Assembly: GCF_028656935.1 (NCBI RefSeq)
Contig: NZ_JAMDGZ010000005.1
Coordinates: 1-46,154, forward strand
Reading direction: 5' to 3'
From: Pseudomonas rubra
GTDB taxonomy: Bacteria; Pseudomonadota; Gammaproteobacteria; Pseudomonadales; Pseudomonadaceae
Length of the DNA stretch: 46,154 nucleotides
Numbering within the stretch: position 1 is the first letter of the stretch; the number at the start of each line of letters is the position of its first letter. The notes under the pieces are model-generated. The model was not told the origin of the DNA. It did no database searches and saw only the letters and a program-made list of their open reading frames with translations. A program made the translations under genes and the position numbers. Positions 36,746 through 45,047 of the stretch are shown in pieces.

Positions 36746-39244
36746 TCAACCCTCGCGCAGGACGGCCAGGGGGCTGGCATTGAGTGCTCGGCGCGTGCCG
36801 TAGACACCGGCGGCGCCCACCAGCAGCGCGCCGATCACCGGCAGCAACAGCAGCCACGGGTGCGGGCTCCAGTGCAGGTCGAAGGCGTAGCGGTACAGCA
36901 GCAGGGTGATCAGCTCGCAGCCGATCGCCGCCAGCAGCCCGCTGGCGGCGCCGAGCAAGCCGAATTCGATACGCCGGGCCTTGACCAGCAGCCCGCGCCC
37001 GGCACCCAGGGCGCGCAGCAAGGCGCCCTGGCGAATGCGCTCGTCCAGGGTCGCCTGCAAACCGGCGAACAGCACTGCCAGGCCTGCGGCCAGCACGAAC
37101 AACAGCACGTACTCCACTGCCAGGGTTACCTGGGCGAGGATGCTGCGCAGCTGTTCGAGCAGGGCATCGACCTGGAGGATGGTCACCGCCGGGAACGCCC
37201 GCGACAGCGCCACCACCTGCTGGTCATGACCGGGGGCCAGGTAGAAACTGGTCAGGTAGGTGGTCGGCAGGTCCTGCAGGGTTTGTGGTTGGAAGATCAT
37301 GTAGAAGTTGGGCTGGAAGCTGTCCCAATTGACCGTACGCAAACTGGTGACCTGCACCTGGCGTTGCAGGCCGCCAACGGTGAAGGTCAGTTGGTCACCC
37401 AGCTTGAGCTTGAGGCTTTGGGCCAGTTCGGTTTCTACCGAAACACCCGGCAGGCTATCGGCCGCAGTCTCTGCCTGCCACCACTGGCCTTCGCTCAGGC
37501 TGTTGCCCTGGGGCAGGTCGGCGGCCCAGGTCAGGCTCAGGTCGCGCTGCACGGCGCGGTCCCCGGTGGACTCCTTGCTGACGATCTGCTGCACCGGCTC
37601 GCCGTTGATCGCGGTCAGGCGTCCGGGGATCACCGGGTACAGCGGTGCGGCTGCGGCGGAGAACTCGCTCAGGCGCTGGGCAAAATTGTTCTTGTCGTCA
37701 GGCAGGATGTTCAGGGCGAAATAGTTCGGCGCATCCTTGGGCAGCTGGTTCTGCCAGGTGTCGAGCAGTTCGGCGCGCAACAGGGCAATCAGCGCCATGG
37801 CCAGCAGGATCAGACCGAAGGCCAGGGCTTGTCCGGCAGCGGCCAGGGGATGGCGCAGCAACTGGCCAAGGCCCAGGCGCCAGGCCAGCGGGCTGCCGGC
37901 CAGCAAGCGGCGCAAGCTGCGCAGGCCGAGCAACAGCAGGCCGCCCAGGAGCAAGGCGGCGACCAGGCCGCCGCCGAGCAGGGCGAAGGTCAGCAGCAGG
38001 TCCAGACTCAGCCGCCACATGATCAGCCCCAGGGCGAACAAGGCAGCGCCATATACCAGCCAACTGCTGGCCGGTACTGGCAGCAGGTCGCGGCGCAGTA
38101 CCCGTAGCGGCGGCACCCGGCCAAGGGCTGCCAGCGGCGGCAGGGCAAAACCGGCCAGGGCGACCAGGCCGGTGGCAATCCCCGCCAGGGCCGGGGCAAT
38201 ACCGCCAGGGGGGATCTGCGCCGGCATCAGCCCTTGCAGCAACTGGAACAGGCCTAGCTGGGCCAGCCAGCCGAGCGCCGCGCCACACAGCGCGGCAAGG
38301 CTGCCAAGCATCGCCAGTTGCAGGCAGAACAGGCTCAACGCCTGACGCCGCGACAGGCCCAGACAACGCAGCAGGGCGCTGGCATCGAAACGGCGAGCAG
38401 CGAAGCGGCTGGCCGACAGTGCCACGGCAACACCGGCGAGCAGCACCGCCACCAGGCTGGCCATGTTCAGGTAGCGCTCGGCCTTGCCCAGAGCGCCGCC
38501 AATTTGCCGATTGCCGTCCCTTGAGTCCTGCAGGCGCTGGTTGGCCGCAAGATTCTGCTCGACGGCTTCGCGGTAGCTGGCCAGGGCTTCGGGCTCGCCG
38601 CGCCAGAGCTCGCGATAGCTGACCCGGCTGCCCGGTTGCACCACCCCGGTGGCCTCAAGGTCGGCGAGGTTGATCAGCACCCGCGGGGTCAGGCTATAGA
38701 AGTTGCCGGCGCGGTCGGGCTCGTAGGTCAGCACCCGGCTCATGCGCAGGGTTTTCATCCCCACATCGATGCTGTCGCCGATGTTCAGCTCCAGTGCTGC
38801 CAGCAGCCGTGGCTCGACCCAGGCCTCGCCCGGTGCCGGGCCGCCGCCTGCGGTTTCGACGCCATAGGGCTCGGCGGCGCTGCGCAGTTCACCGCGTAGC
38901 GGATAGGCGTCGTTGGCGGCCTTGATGCTCGACAGCTGAATGCCGTTGTCGGTGGCGATGACGCTGGAGAACTCGACTACCTGAGCATGTTGCAAGCCCA
39001 GCGCAGCGCCGCGGCTGAGCTGCTCGGGCTGCGCGGGCGAGCTCCCCTGCAAGACCAGGTCGGCGCCGAGGAACTCGGTGGCACGCAGCAGCATGGCGCC
39101 ATTGAGGCGGGCACCGAAGTAGCCGATGGCGGTACTGGCCGCCACCGCGACCAGCAGGGCGAAGAACAGCACACGCAATTCGCCGGCGCGGGCATCGCGC
39201 AGCAACTGGCGCAGGGCCAGGGGGAACAGCGGCAAGCGCTTCAT
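36746..39244 (-). CDS. ABC exporter permease (YbbP-like, FtsX family)
   Basis: 832 residues with about ten membrane helices: one at the N-terminus (about 22-45), clusters at about 255-500, and four near the C-terminus with the FtsX/MacB-type core (VEYVLLFVLAAGLAVLFAGL, ERIRQGALLRALGAGR, VYGTRRALNASPL). Two large periplasmic domains lie between. It pairs with the ATPase 39244-39927, whose stop overlaps this ATG by one base. The tesA-ybbA-ybbP arrangement is conserved from E. coli to Pseudomonas. The substrate is unknown; export of a lipid-linked or envelope compound is inference. Confidence 0.93.
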   Translation of the reverse strand: MKRLPLFPLALRQLLRDARAGELRVLFFALLVAVAASTAIGYFGARLNGAMLLRATEFLGADLVLQGSSPAQPEQLSRGAALGLQHAQVVEFSSVIATDNGIQLSSIKAANDAYPLRGELRSAAEPYGVETAGGGPAPGEAWVEPRLLAALELNIGDSIDVGMKTLRMSRVLTYEPDRAGNFYSLTPRVLINLADLEATGVVQPGSRVSYRELWRGEPEALASYREAVEQNLAANQRLQDSRDGNRQIGGALGKAERYLNMASLVAVLLAGVAVALSASRFAARRFDASALLRCLGLSRRQALSLFCLQLAMLGSLAALCGAALGWLAQLGLFQLLQGLMPAQIPPGGIAPALAGIATGLVALAGFALPPLAALGRVPPLRVLRRDLLPVPASSWLVYGAALFALGLIMWRLSLDLLLTFALLGGGLVAALLLGGLLLLGLRSLRRLLAGSPLAWRLGLGQLLRHPLAAAGQALAFGLILLAMALIALLRAELLDTWQNQLPKDAPNYFALNILPDDKNNFAQRLSEFSAAAAPLYPVIPGRLTAINGEPVQQIVSKESTGDRAVQRDLSLTWAADLPQGNSLSEGQWWQAETAADSLPGVSVETELAQSLKLKLGDQLTFTVGGLQRQVQVTSLRTVNWDSFQPNFYMIFQPQTLQDLPTTYLTSFYLAPGHDQQVVALSRAFPAVTILQVDALLEQLRSILAQVTLAVEYVLLFVLAAGLAVLFAGLQATLDERIRQGALLRALGAGRGLLVKARRIEFGLLGAASGLLAAIGCELITLLLYRYAFDLHWSPHPWLLLLPVIGALLVGAAGVYGTRRALNASPLAVLREG

Positions 39245-39927
39245 CAGGGCTCCAGCGGCGCGACCAGGTGGCCGGCGTCCAGGCGGATCAGGCGACGGCA
39301 GCGCTGGGCCAGGCGTTCGTCATGGGTAACCAGTACCAGGGTGGTGCCGCGTTCCTTGTTCAGTTCGAACAACAGGTCGCTGATGCGCTCGCCGGTATGG
39401 CTGTCGAGGTTGCCGGTGGGCTCGTCGGCAAACAGCACCGCAGGCTCGGCGGCAAAGGCGCGGGCGATGGCCACCCGTTGCTGCTCGCCACCAGAAAGTT
39501 GGCGCGGCGAGTGGCTCAGGCGCTGGCCCAGGCCGACCCGTTCGAGCAGGCTGCGGGCATGCTCGCGGGCATCGCGGCGGCCGTCCAGCTCCAGCGGCAG
39601 CATGACGTTTTCCAGGGCATTGAGGCTGTCGAGCAGTTGGAACGACTGGAACACGAAGCCGACATGCTCGGCCCGCACCCGCGCGCGCTGGTCTTCATCC
39701 AGCGGGCCGAGGTCGTGGCCGGCCAGGGTCACGGAGCCGGCGCTGGGCAGGTCGAGGCCGGCCAGCAGGCCAAGCAGGGTCGATTTGCCCGAGCCCGAGG
39801 CGCCGACGATGGCCAGGCTGTCGCCCTGTTTCAGTTCCAGCGAGAGTTGGTGCAGGATGGTCAGGTCGCCTTCCGCGCTGGGAACCACTTTGCTAAGGTT
39901 GCGCGCACTGAGAATGCTGGGGCCCAT
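39244..39927 (-). CDS. ABC transporter ATPase (YbbA-like)
   Basis: 227 residues from ATG 39927. Walker A GASGSGKST, signature LSGGEQQRVAIARA, Walker B VLFADEP with D-loop GNLDS, and switch His in VTHD are all present; this is the MacB/LolD-type subfamily. It energises the permease encoded next to it. The ORF extends much further upstream (to 40341) but that part is antisense to tesA and has no ribosome site. Its start is only 10 bp from the divergent tesA start. Confidence 0.95.
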   Translation of the reverse strand: MGPSILSARNLSKVVPSAEGDLTILHQLSLELKQGDSLAIVGASGSGKSTLLGLLAGLDLPSAGSVTLAGHDLGPLDEDQRARVRAEHVGFVFQSFQLLDSLNALENVMLPLELDGRRDAREHARSLLERVGLGQRLSHSPRQLSGGEQQRVAIARAFAAEPAVLFADEPTGNLDSHTGERISDLLFELNKERGTTLVLVTHDERLAQRCRRLIRLDAGHLVAPLEP

Positions 39928-39937
39928 GGAGAATCCG

Positions 39938-40543
39938 ATGCGAGTGTGGTTATTGAGTGCTGGCCTGGCCTTGATGTGCATGGCCCAGGGCGCAGCAGCG
40001 GGGACCGTGCTGATTGTCGGCGATAGTATCAGTGCCGCTTTCGGCCTGGATACCCGCCAGGGCTGGGTTGCCTTGCTGGAGCAACGCCTGAAGAGCGAGG
40101 GTTTCGACGCCAAGGTTATCAATGCCTCGATCAGTGGCGACACCAGTGCCGGCGGCCAGGCGCGGCTGCCGGCGCTGCTTGCAGAGCACAAGCCGGAGCT
40201 GGTGGTGCTCGAATTGGGTGGCAACGACGGCCTGCGCGGGCAACTGCCAATACAATTGCAACAAAATCTTGCCTCGATGATCGACAACGCGCGGGCGGCC
40301 GGTGCCAAGGTCCTGCTGTTGGGCATGCGCCTGCCGCCCAACTACGGCAAGCGTTACACCGAAGCCTTCGCCAGGGTGTACGAAAACCTGGCCACGGAAA
40401 AACAGGTGCCGCTGGTACCGTTTTTTCTCGAAGGTGTGGGCGGTGTGCCCGAGCTGATGCAGGACGATGGCATTCATCCGGGGCAGGGCGCCCAGGCCAG
40501 GTTGCTGGAAAATGCCTGGCCGCAACTAAAACCGCTGCTTTGA
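39938..40543 (+). CDS. tesA: TesA acyl-CoA thioesterase I / arylesterase
   Basis: 201 residues from ATG 39938 (GGAGA 6 nt upstream), with a Sec signal peptide (about 1-21, LLSAGLALMCMAQGAAA) for export to the periplasm. SGNH hydrolase: Ser in GDSISAAFG, Gly in ISGDTS, Asn in GGNDGLRG and the Asp-His pair in DGIHP. Such enzymes hydrolyse thioesters, esters and lysophospholipids. Divergent from the YbbAP-type exporter, as in E. coli. Confidence 0.95.
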   Translation: MRVWLLSAGLALMCMAQGAAAGTVLIVGDSISAAFGLDTRQGWVALLEQRLKSEGFDAKVINASISGDTSAGGQARLPALLAEHKPELVVLELGGNDGLRGQLPIQLQQNLASMIDNARAAGAKVLLLGMRLPPNYGKRYTEAFARVYENLATEKQVPLVPFFLEGVGGVPELMQDDGIHPGQGAQARLLENAWPQLKPLL

Positions 40544-40599
40544 CGCTTTTATAGTGACCGGCTTTGGGCTAATGTGGCGCCCCCGATTTGGAGCCCCCG

Positions 40600-40881
40600 A
40601 TGCCGCGTCCCGCCTGGTCCCTGTATGCCTATCAATTGATCGAGCCTGACGAACAGCTCGACCTGTTCGCCTGCCAGGAGATCCGTGTCCATCTGGTTGC
40701 CCGTCAGCTCGAGCTCGGTGGTTCGGCCGACCGTACCCTGTGTGGCACCCTGTTGCCGGCACAGCCACGCTGGTCCCAGGCCGAACGCAGCCTCTACCGC
40801 GACCGTCGCCTGTGTTCGCTGTGCCGGGCGATTCTCGACGCCCAGCGCCGTGGTACGCGGCCGGTATGGCCTCAGCTGTAA
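40600..40881 (+). CDS. Small CxxC protein of unknown function
   Basis: 93 residues from ATG 40600 (GGAG 6 nt upstream; an in-frame codon at 40588 is less well placed). The composition is Arg/Gln/Leu-rich and soluble. One CSLC pair near the C-terminus (RDRRLCSLCRAIL) and Cys at FACQE and TLCGT could bind zinc or iron. I do not know a named family, but its position between tesA and the L,D-transpeptidase gene is shared, as I remember, by other pseudomonads. Confidence 0.75.
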   Translation: MPRPAWSLYAYQLIEPDEQLDLFACQEIRVHLVARQLELGGSADRTLCGTLLPAQPRWSQAERSLYRDRRLCSLCRAILDAQRRGTRPVWPQL

Positions 40882-41002
40882 CCTGTTGATATAACCTTTC
40901 ATCCCTTGTACGGCCAACTGCGCCCGGGACATCTCCCGATTACGCGGGGGGCGGTGTACAATCGACTGCTTGACTCAATTGAATTAGCGAAGGATTTCCC
41001 GG

Positions 41003-41980
41003 ATGTTGCCGCGCTTTCCCGCCGTCACCCGTTGCCTGTCCCTGGCCGCCCTGCTGGCGGCAGGTCCCGCTGCTGCGCTGGAGTTCCCCCTGCCGCCTCC
41101 CGGTGAAGATGTCATTGGCCAGGTCCAGGTGATCAAGGCCAAGTACGAAGACACCTTTGCCGACATCGGCACCGCCAACGATCTTGGCTACCTGGAAATG
41201 ATCGCCGCCAACCCGGGTGTCGACCCGTGGCTGCCGGGTGCCGGCACCGAGATCATCCTGCCGACCCGCTTCATCCTGCCGCCGGGTCCGCGTGAAGGCA
41301 TCGTCATCAACCTGGCTGAGTACCGCATGTACTACTACCCGAAAGGGCAGAACGTGGTGCACACCTATCCGCTGGGTATCGGCCGCGAAGGCTGGGGCTC
41401 GCCGATCGCCAATACCAAGGTCACGGCCAAGACGCCGAACCCGACCTGGACACCACCGGCCTCGATCCGCAAGGAGCACGCCGCAGACGGTGACATCCTT
41501 CCGACCGTGGTGCCGGCAGGGCCGGACAACCCGCTGGGCCCGTTCAAGTTCACCCTGGGCGTTCCGGGCTACCTGATCCACGGTTCGAACAAGAAGTTCG
41601 GCATCGGCATGCGCACCAGCCATGGTTGCTTCCGCATGTTCAACAACAACGTGCTGGAGCTGGCCAAGATGGCCCCGGTCGGCGTGCCGGTACGCATCAT
41701 CAACGAGCCGTACAAGTTCGGTCTGAGTGCCGGCAAGGTCTATCTCGAAGCGCACACACCGCTGGACGACAAGGGTGACCCGTCGGTGGTCGACAAGCAC
41801 ACGGCGGTCATCAATGCCTTGCTCAAGCGTGAAGACCTGGCCAACAACCTGCGCATGAACTGGGATATGGTCCGCGACGTGGTTGCCGCCGAAGACGGCA
41901 TGCCGGTGGAGATCGCCGTGCCCAATGGCAATGGTGGCCCGACACCGATGGTGTCCAGCGTGCCTTACGACATGCAGTAA
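41003..41980 (+). CDS. L,D-transpeptidase (ErfK/YbiS/YcfS/YnhG family)
   Basis: 325 residues. Sec signal peptide (about 1-25, CLSLAALLAAGPAAA), a LysM-like segment (about 38-88, ending GTEIILPTRFILP), then a YkuD catalytic domain (about 97-233) with HGSNKKFGIGMRTSHGCFRM; Cys209 is the nucleophile and His207 its neighbour. Family members attach Lpp-type lipoproteins to peptidoglycan or make 3-3 cross-links. The lipoprotein gene oprI is right next door (convergent, 129 bp between stops), so OprI anchoring is a reasonable inference. The C-terminal tail (about 240-325) is longer than in E. coli YbiS. Confidence 0.94.
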   Translation: MLPRFPAVTRCLSLAALLAAGPAAALEFPLPPPGEDVIGQVQVIKAKYEDTFADIGTANDLGYLEMIAANPGVDPWLPGAGTEIILPTRFILPPGPREGIVINLAEYRMYYYPKGQNVVHTYPLGIGREGWGSPIANTKVTAKTPNPTWTPPASIRKEHAADGDILPTVVPAGPDNPLGPFKFTLGVPGYLIHGSNKKFGIGMRTSHGCFRMFNNNVLELAKMAPVGVPVRIINEPYKFGLSAGKVYLEAHTPLDDKGDPSVVDKHTAVINALLKREDLANNLRMNWDMVRDVVAAEDGMPVEIAVPNGNGGPTPMVSSVPYDMQ

Positions 41981-41998
41981 GCTGCAGTTGCTATACCC

Positions 41999-42022
41999 GA
42001 GGCCTGCCAGTGTGCAGGCCTC
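41999..42022 (+). terminator. Candidate terminator of the L,D-transpeptidase gene
   Basis: Perfect stem gaggcctgc / gcaggcctc (loop cagtgt region), 18 nt after the stop codon, followed by gtcgtttctg, a weak T-run. Confidence 0.6.
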
Positions 42023-42056
42023 GTCGTTTCTGCTGTTGCACTTTTCCGGTGGCAAC

Positions 42057-42087
42057 AAAAAAGCCGACCCACAAGTGGGTCGGCTTC
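42057..42087 (-). terminator. Intrinsic terminator of oprI
   Basis: Stem agccgaccca / tgggtcggct (loop caag), next to A6 on the left, which is a T6 run on the minus strand. It lies 23 nt after the oprI stop and is a classic strong terminator, as expected for one of the most abundant transcripts in the cell. Confidence 0.88.
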
Positions 42088-42109
42088 CAATAACAACCCC
42101 GAAGGATTA

Positions 42110-42361
42110 TTACTTGCGGCTGGCTTTGTCCAGCATACGCAGAGCGCGCTCGTTAGCTTCGTCAGCGGTCTGTTGTGCTTTTTGAGCAGCAGCCAGAGCG
42201 TCGTCAGCTTTGCGATAGGCTTCATCGGCACGAGCTTGTGCACGAGCAGCTGCGTCTTCGGTAGCGGTCAGACGAGCTTCGGTTTCTTTGGATACGCTGC
42301 TGCAACCGGTAGCCAGAACTGCGGCCAGAGCCAGAGCAGAAAATTTCAGAACGTTGTTCAT
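42110..42361 (-). CDS. oprI: OprI, major outer-membrane lipoprotein (Lpp-type)
   Basis: 83 residues from ATG 42361 (GGGGAA upstream); a longer reading to 42439 is rejected. Lipoprotein signal peptide with lipobox ATGC (Cys20), then a heptad-repeat helix ([20 protein letters not shown]) that trimerises, ending in [12 protein letters not shown] with the C-terminal Lys that can be linked to peptidoglycan. It ties the outer membrane to the cell wall. The terminator is at 42057-42087. Confidence 0.96.
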   Translation of the reverse strand: MNNVLKFSALALAAVLATGCSSVSKETEARLTATEDAAARAQARADEAYRKADDALAAAQKAQQTADEANERALRMLDKASRK

Positions 42362-42869
42362 CGTGTTCCCCTTCAAGGACTTTCTATTAAATAGCCATCT
42401 CTCAAGAAAGAGAAACTGGCCGGCGTACATAGTACCCATTACTTGTAGTAAGTAAACTGACAGAGCGCAAGAACTGCAAAAAAATGCGCCTGTCCCGGGT
42501 CCAACACAGCCTGATGTAGAAAAACTGTGAAGGCGCCGCTTGCGCGGGTGCTAACAAGTGTAGCAAGTGTGTATTTTGTTGAACTAAAAGTGACTTAAAG
42601 TGTCATCAATCGTCATAGCACTACAACATCCGGCAACTGTTCAGGCCACTGCTAGCCGCTGTCTCCGCTTACCGCAAGTGGGTGAAATTTGCGACCAGCT
42701 CACCTTGAGCATCTGGGCGTGTGGCGCCTACTATTTGTACGTGCTCATTTGCCAGAGAACAGCCATGCTCTTCTCGCTGTCCAATGGGGCACGGGGTGGC
42801 GTAGAGGTTCCTTCGCCGGACAAACATCGGTAAGGTAGGGTCATAGCCCAAGACCCGCGAGGAGTAGTG
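42362..42869. other. 508-bp intergenic region between oprI and the GNAT gene
   Basis: Holds the divergent promoters. A candidate oprI promoter is at 42429-42456. The stretch 42560-42625 is AT-rich, the likely promoter area for the GNAT gene. I find no credible ORF; the three short ones lack ribosome sites and family resemblance. A small hairpin gggtc/gaccc (42838-42842 with 42852-42856) sits 3 nt before the ribosome site of the GNAT gene. No tRNA or known small RNA is recognised, but an unannotated small RNA cannot be excluded. Confidence 0.5.
42429..42456 (-). promoter_or_regulatory. Candidate oprI promoter
   Basis: Read on the minus strand: TTTACT (42456-42451), 16-nt spacer, TACTAT (42434-42429), each matching 4 of 6 consensus bases, about 60 bp before the ATG. 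An alternative pair (TTGCGC, N17, TACAAG) overlaps it, so the exact promoter is uncertain. Confidence 0.35.
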
Positions 42870-43151
42870 ATGAGCGAGGCGTTGTCCATCCACCATGACC
42901 AGGCTGGTCATCAATTCGAGACCAATGTGGACGGTCATCGTGCTTACCTGACCTACATGGATCTGGGCAAGCAGACCCTGGATATCTACCGTACCTTCGT
43001 GCCGAATGCATTGCGCGGTCGGGGCATTGCGGCGGCGCTTACCGAGCAGGCGCTCAAGTATGCTGAAGAAATGGGCTACACCGTGATTCCGTCATGCTCC
43101 TACGTCGAGCGCTATATGGAACGTCAGCAAAAGCACTCCACCAAGGCCTGA
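42870..43151 (+). CDS. Small GNAT-type N-acetyltransferase
   Basis: 93 residues from ATG 42870 (GAGGAG 5 nt upstream); the preceding GTG is possible. It fits the short Acetyltransf_CG (YjdJ/NATD1-like) group of GNAT proteins: AYLTYMDLGKQTLDIYRTFV, the acetyl-CoA loop RGRGIAAALTEQAL, and the C-terminal YVERYMER. Substrate unknown. It ends at the bidirectional terminator shared with the DAHP synthase gene. Confidence 0.9.
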   Translation: MSEALSIHHDQAGHQFETNVDGHRAYLTYMDLGKQTLDIYRTFVPNALRGRGIAAALTEQALKYAEEMGYTVIPSCSYVERYMERQQKHSTKA

Positions 43152-43197
43152 AGGTCGGGAAGGTCAGCCACCAAGCGCTGTCGTCGAGTACACCAAC

Positions 43198-43229
43198 AAA
43201 AACGCCGGGCATTTGCCCGGCGTTTTTGC
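43198..43229. terminator. Bidirectional terminator
   Basis: Perfect stem aaaaacgccgggca / tgcccggcgttttt with a 2-nt loop region, A-run on one side and T5 on the other; it serves both the GNAT gene and the convergent DAHP synthase gene. Confidence 0.92.
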
Positions 43230-43238
43230 ATCTGCCTG

Positions 43239-44315
43239 TCAATCGCGCTGGCGCTTGGGCAGGACGTCCTTAAGCTTGGCGTGCATGCTGCGTAGAGTCT
43301 TCTGGGTGGACTCCCAGTCGATGCAGGCGTCGGTGATGGACACACCGTACTGCAGGTCGTTGAGGTCTTTGGGAATTGACTGGCAGCCCCAGTTCAGGTG
43401 GCTCTCGACCATCAGGCCGATGATCGACTGGTTGCCTTCGAGGATCTGGTTGGCGACGTTCTCCATCACCAGCGGCTGCAGGGCCGGGTCCTTGTTGGAG
43501 TTGGCGTGGCTGCAGTCGACCATGATGTTCGGCTTGATCTTGGCCTTGGCCAGGGCCTGTTCGCACAGGGCGACGCTGACCGAATCATAGTTAGGCTTGC
43601 CGTTGCCGCCGCGCAGCACCACGTGACCGTAGGCGTTGCCTTTGGTGGTGACGATGGACACGCCACCTTCCTGGTTGATACCCAGGAAACGGTGCGGGCT
43701 GGAAACCGACTGCAATGCGTTGATGGCGACGGTCAGGCCGCCGTCGGTGCCGTTCTTGAAGCCGACTGCCGAGGACAGGCCCGAGGCCATTTCGCGGTGG
43801 GTCTGGGATTCGGTGGTACGGGCGCCGATGGCCGACCAACTGATCAGGTCCTGCAGGTACTGCGGGGAGATCGGGTCGAGGGCTTCGGTGGCGGTGGGCA
43901 GGCCCATTTCCGCCAGGTCCAGCAGCAGCTGGCGCCCAATGTGCAGGCCGTCCTGGATCTTGAACGAGTCGTCCAGGTAAGGGTCGTTGATCAGGCCTTT
44001 CCAGCCCACCGTGGTCCGCGGCTTTTCGAAATACACGCGCATGACCAGGTACAGGGTGTCGGACACTTCTGCCGCCAGCACCTTCAGGCGCTCGGCGTAC
44101 TCGTGCGCAGCCTTGATGTCGTGGATCGAGCAGGGGCCGATCACCACGAACAGGCGGTGGTCCTTGCCGTCGAGGATATTGCGCACCACTTCGCGGCCGG
44201 CAGTCACGGTCTGCAGGGCGGTAGCGCTGAGGGGGATTTCCTTCTTGAGCTGATCGGGGGTGATCAAGGTCTCGTTGGAGGCAACGTTTAGGTCATCGAT
44301 CGGTAAATCAGCCAT
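43239..44315 (-). CDS. aroF: 3-deoxy-7-phosphoheptulonate (DAHP) synthase, type I
   Basis: 358 residues; condenses phosphoenolpyruvate with erythrose 4-phosphate, the first step of the shikimate pathway. Type I-alpha (AroFGH-like) marks: VVIGPCSIHD, MRVYFEKPRTTVGWKG (PEP-binding KPRT), the metal Cys in GPCSIH, VDCSHANSNKD, and GLMVESHLNWG. Length is typical. The symbol follows common Pseudomonas usage; the sequence does not tell which aromatic amino acid inhibits it. No leader peptide was found in the 164 bp to the PilZ gene. Confidence 0.95.
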   Translation of the reverse strand: MADLPIDDLNVASNETLITPDQLKKEIPLSATALQTVTAGREVVRNILDGKDHRLFVVIGPCSIHDIKAAHEYAERLKVLAAEVSDTLYLVMRVYFEKPRTTVGWKGLINDPYLDDSFKIQDGLHIGRQLLLDLAEMGLPTATEALDPISPQYLQDLISWSAIGARTTESQTHREMASGLSSAVGFKNGTDGGLTVAINALQSVSSPHRFLGINQEGGVSIVTTKGNAYGHVVLRGGNGKPNYDSVSVALCEQALAKAKIKPNIMVDCSHANSNKDPALQPLVMENVANQILEGNQSIIGLMVESHLNWGCQSIPKDLNDLQYGVSITDACIDWESTQKTLRSMHAKLKDVLPKRQRD

Positions 44316-44479
44316 CGTGTTACTCGTCAGGTCACGGGTGCCGGCCGCCAGCGATCCCCGTGCGGCGGAGCAGCGAAAATTGTACGCAGCGGGGAGCCGA
44401 ACCTTAGCGCGTTACACCGTGGCTCGACAATGGGCAGGGGTCGCTTTCCTGCAAGGAAAAGCCCGCAGACACTGGGTTT

Positions 44480-44932
44480 TTAGCCCTGAAGGAGGATTTC
44501 CCTGGTATGGCTTGCCTCAAGGCTGGCCTCGGAGAACTCGCCCGCGTGCAGGCTGACCCATTGCTGGGCGAGGGCTTCGAGATCGGTCTCAGCGTTTTCG
44601 GTCTGGGTTTGCATCTGGCAGAAGTGCTGGATCTGGCACACCTGTTCACCCATGCGCGCGCCGAACAGCGCCTGTTCGTCGATGAAGGCGATGCCCACCC
44701 GATAGCCCTCCTGCTGCTTCTGGCACCAGGCGATATACCCAGGATAACGGGCCTCGGCGCCAAGGGAGGGGATGAGCATTTCTACTGCCATGCCTCGGCG
44801 GTAGGCCCGAGGATGGTTGCAGGCGATTCCGCCCAGGCTGATAGTGTGCAACCGTTGGCGAAACAGCTTGGGCGACTGGCGCAGGGCCAGTTCAACCGGA
44901 ACATCATCCGGGTGGGGCAGGAAGCCACGCAT
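44480..44932 (-). CDS. PilZ-domain protein
   Basis: 150 residues with one PilZ domain in the first 100 (ALRQSPKLFRQRLHTISLGG, AVEMLIPSLG, GYRVGIAFID). The second c-di-GMP motif normally reads (D/N)xSxxG; here it is TISLGG, acceptable. The N-terminal RxxxR is present in a spaced form (RQSPKLFRQR), so binding needs testing. The C-terminal 50 residues are Gln/Glu-rich (QMQTQTENAETDLEAL) and helical. GGAG lies about 8 nt before ATG 44932. It may respond to c-di-GMP made by proteins such as the one at 14512. Confidence 0.85.
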   Translation of the reverse strand: MRGFLPHPDDVPVELALRQSPKLFRQRLHTISLGGIACNHPRAYRRGMAVEMLIPSLGAEARYPGYIAWCQKQQEGYRVGIAFIDEQALFGARMGEQVCQIQHFCQMQTQTENAETDLEALAQQWVSLHAGEFSEASLEASHTREILLQG

Positions 44933-45047
44933 GCTCGACTCCGTGTCGATTTTTTGACCTTGTTCGCATGAGTATAGTGAAGGATCCTAAAGCGGTTGAT
45001 TTGCGTGTAAAAAACTGAACAAAAAATGAGCGCATGAGGAGAGCAGG

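Noticed and set aside
36860..38107. 415-codon plus-strand frame opposite the ABC permease
   Set aside because: Gln/Ala-rich low-complexity product, antisense to a conserved permease.
39928..40341. Long N-terminal extension of the ABC ATPase
   Set aside because: Antisense to tesA; the ATPase family begins at MGPSILSARNLSK and nothing supports the extension.
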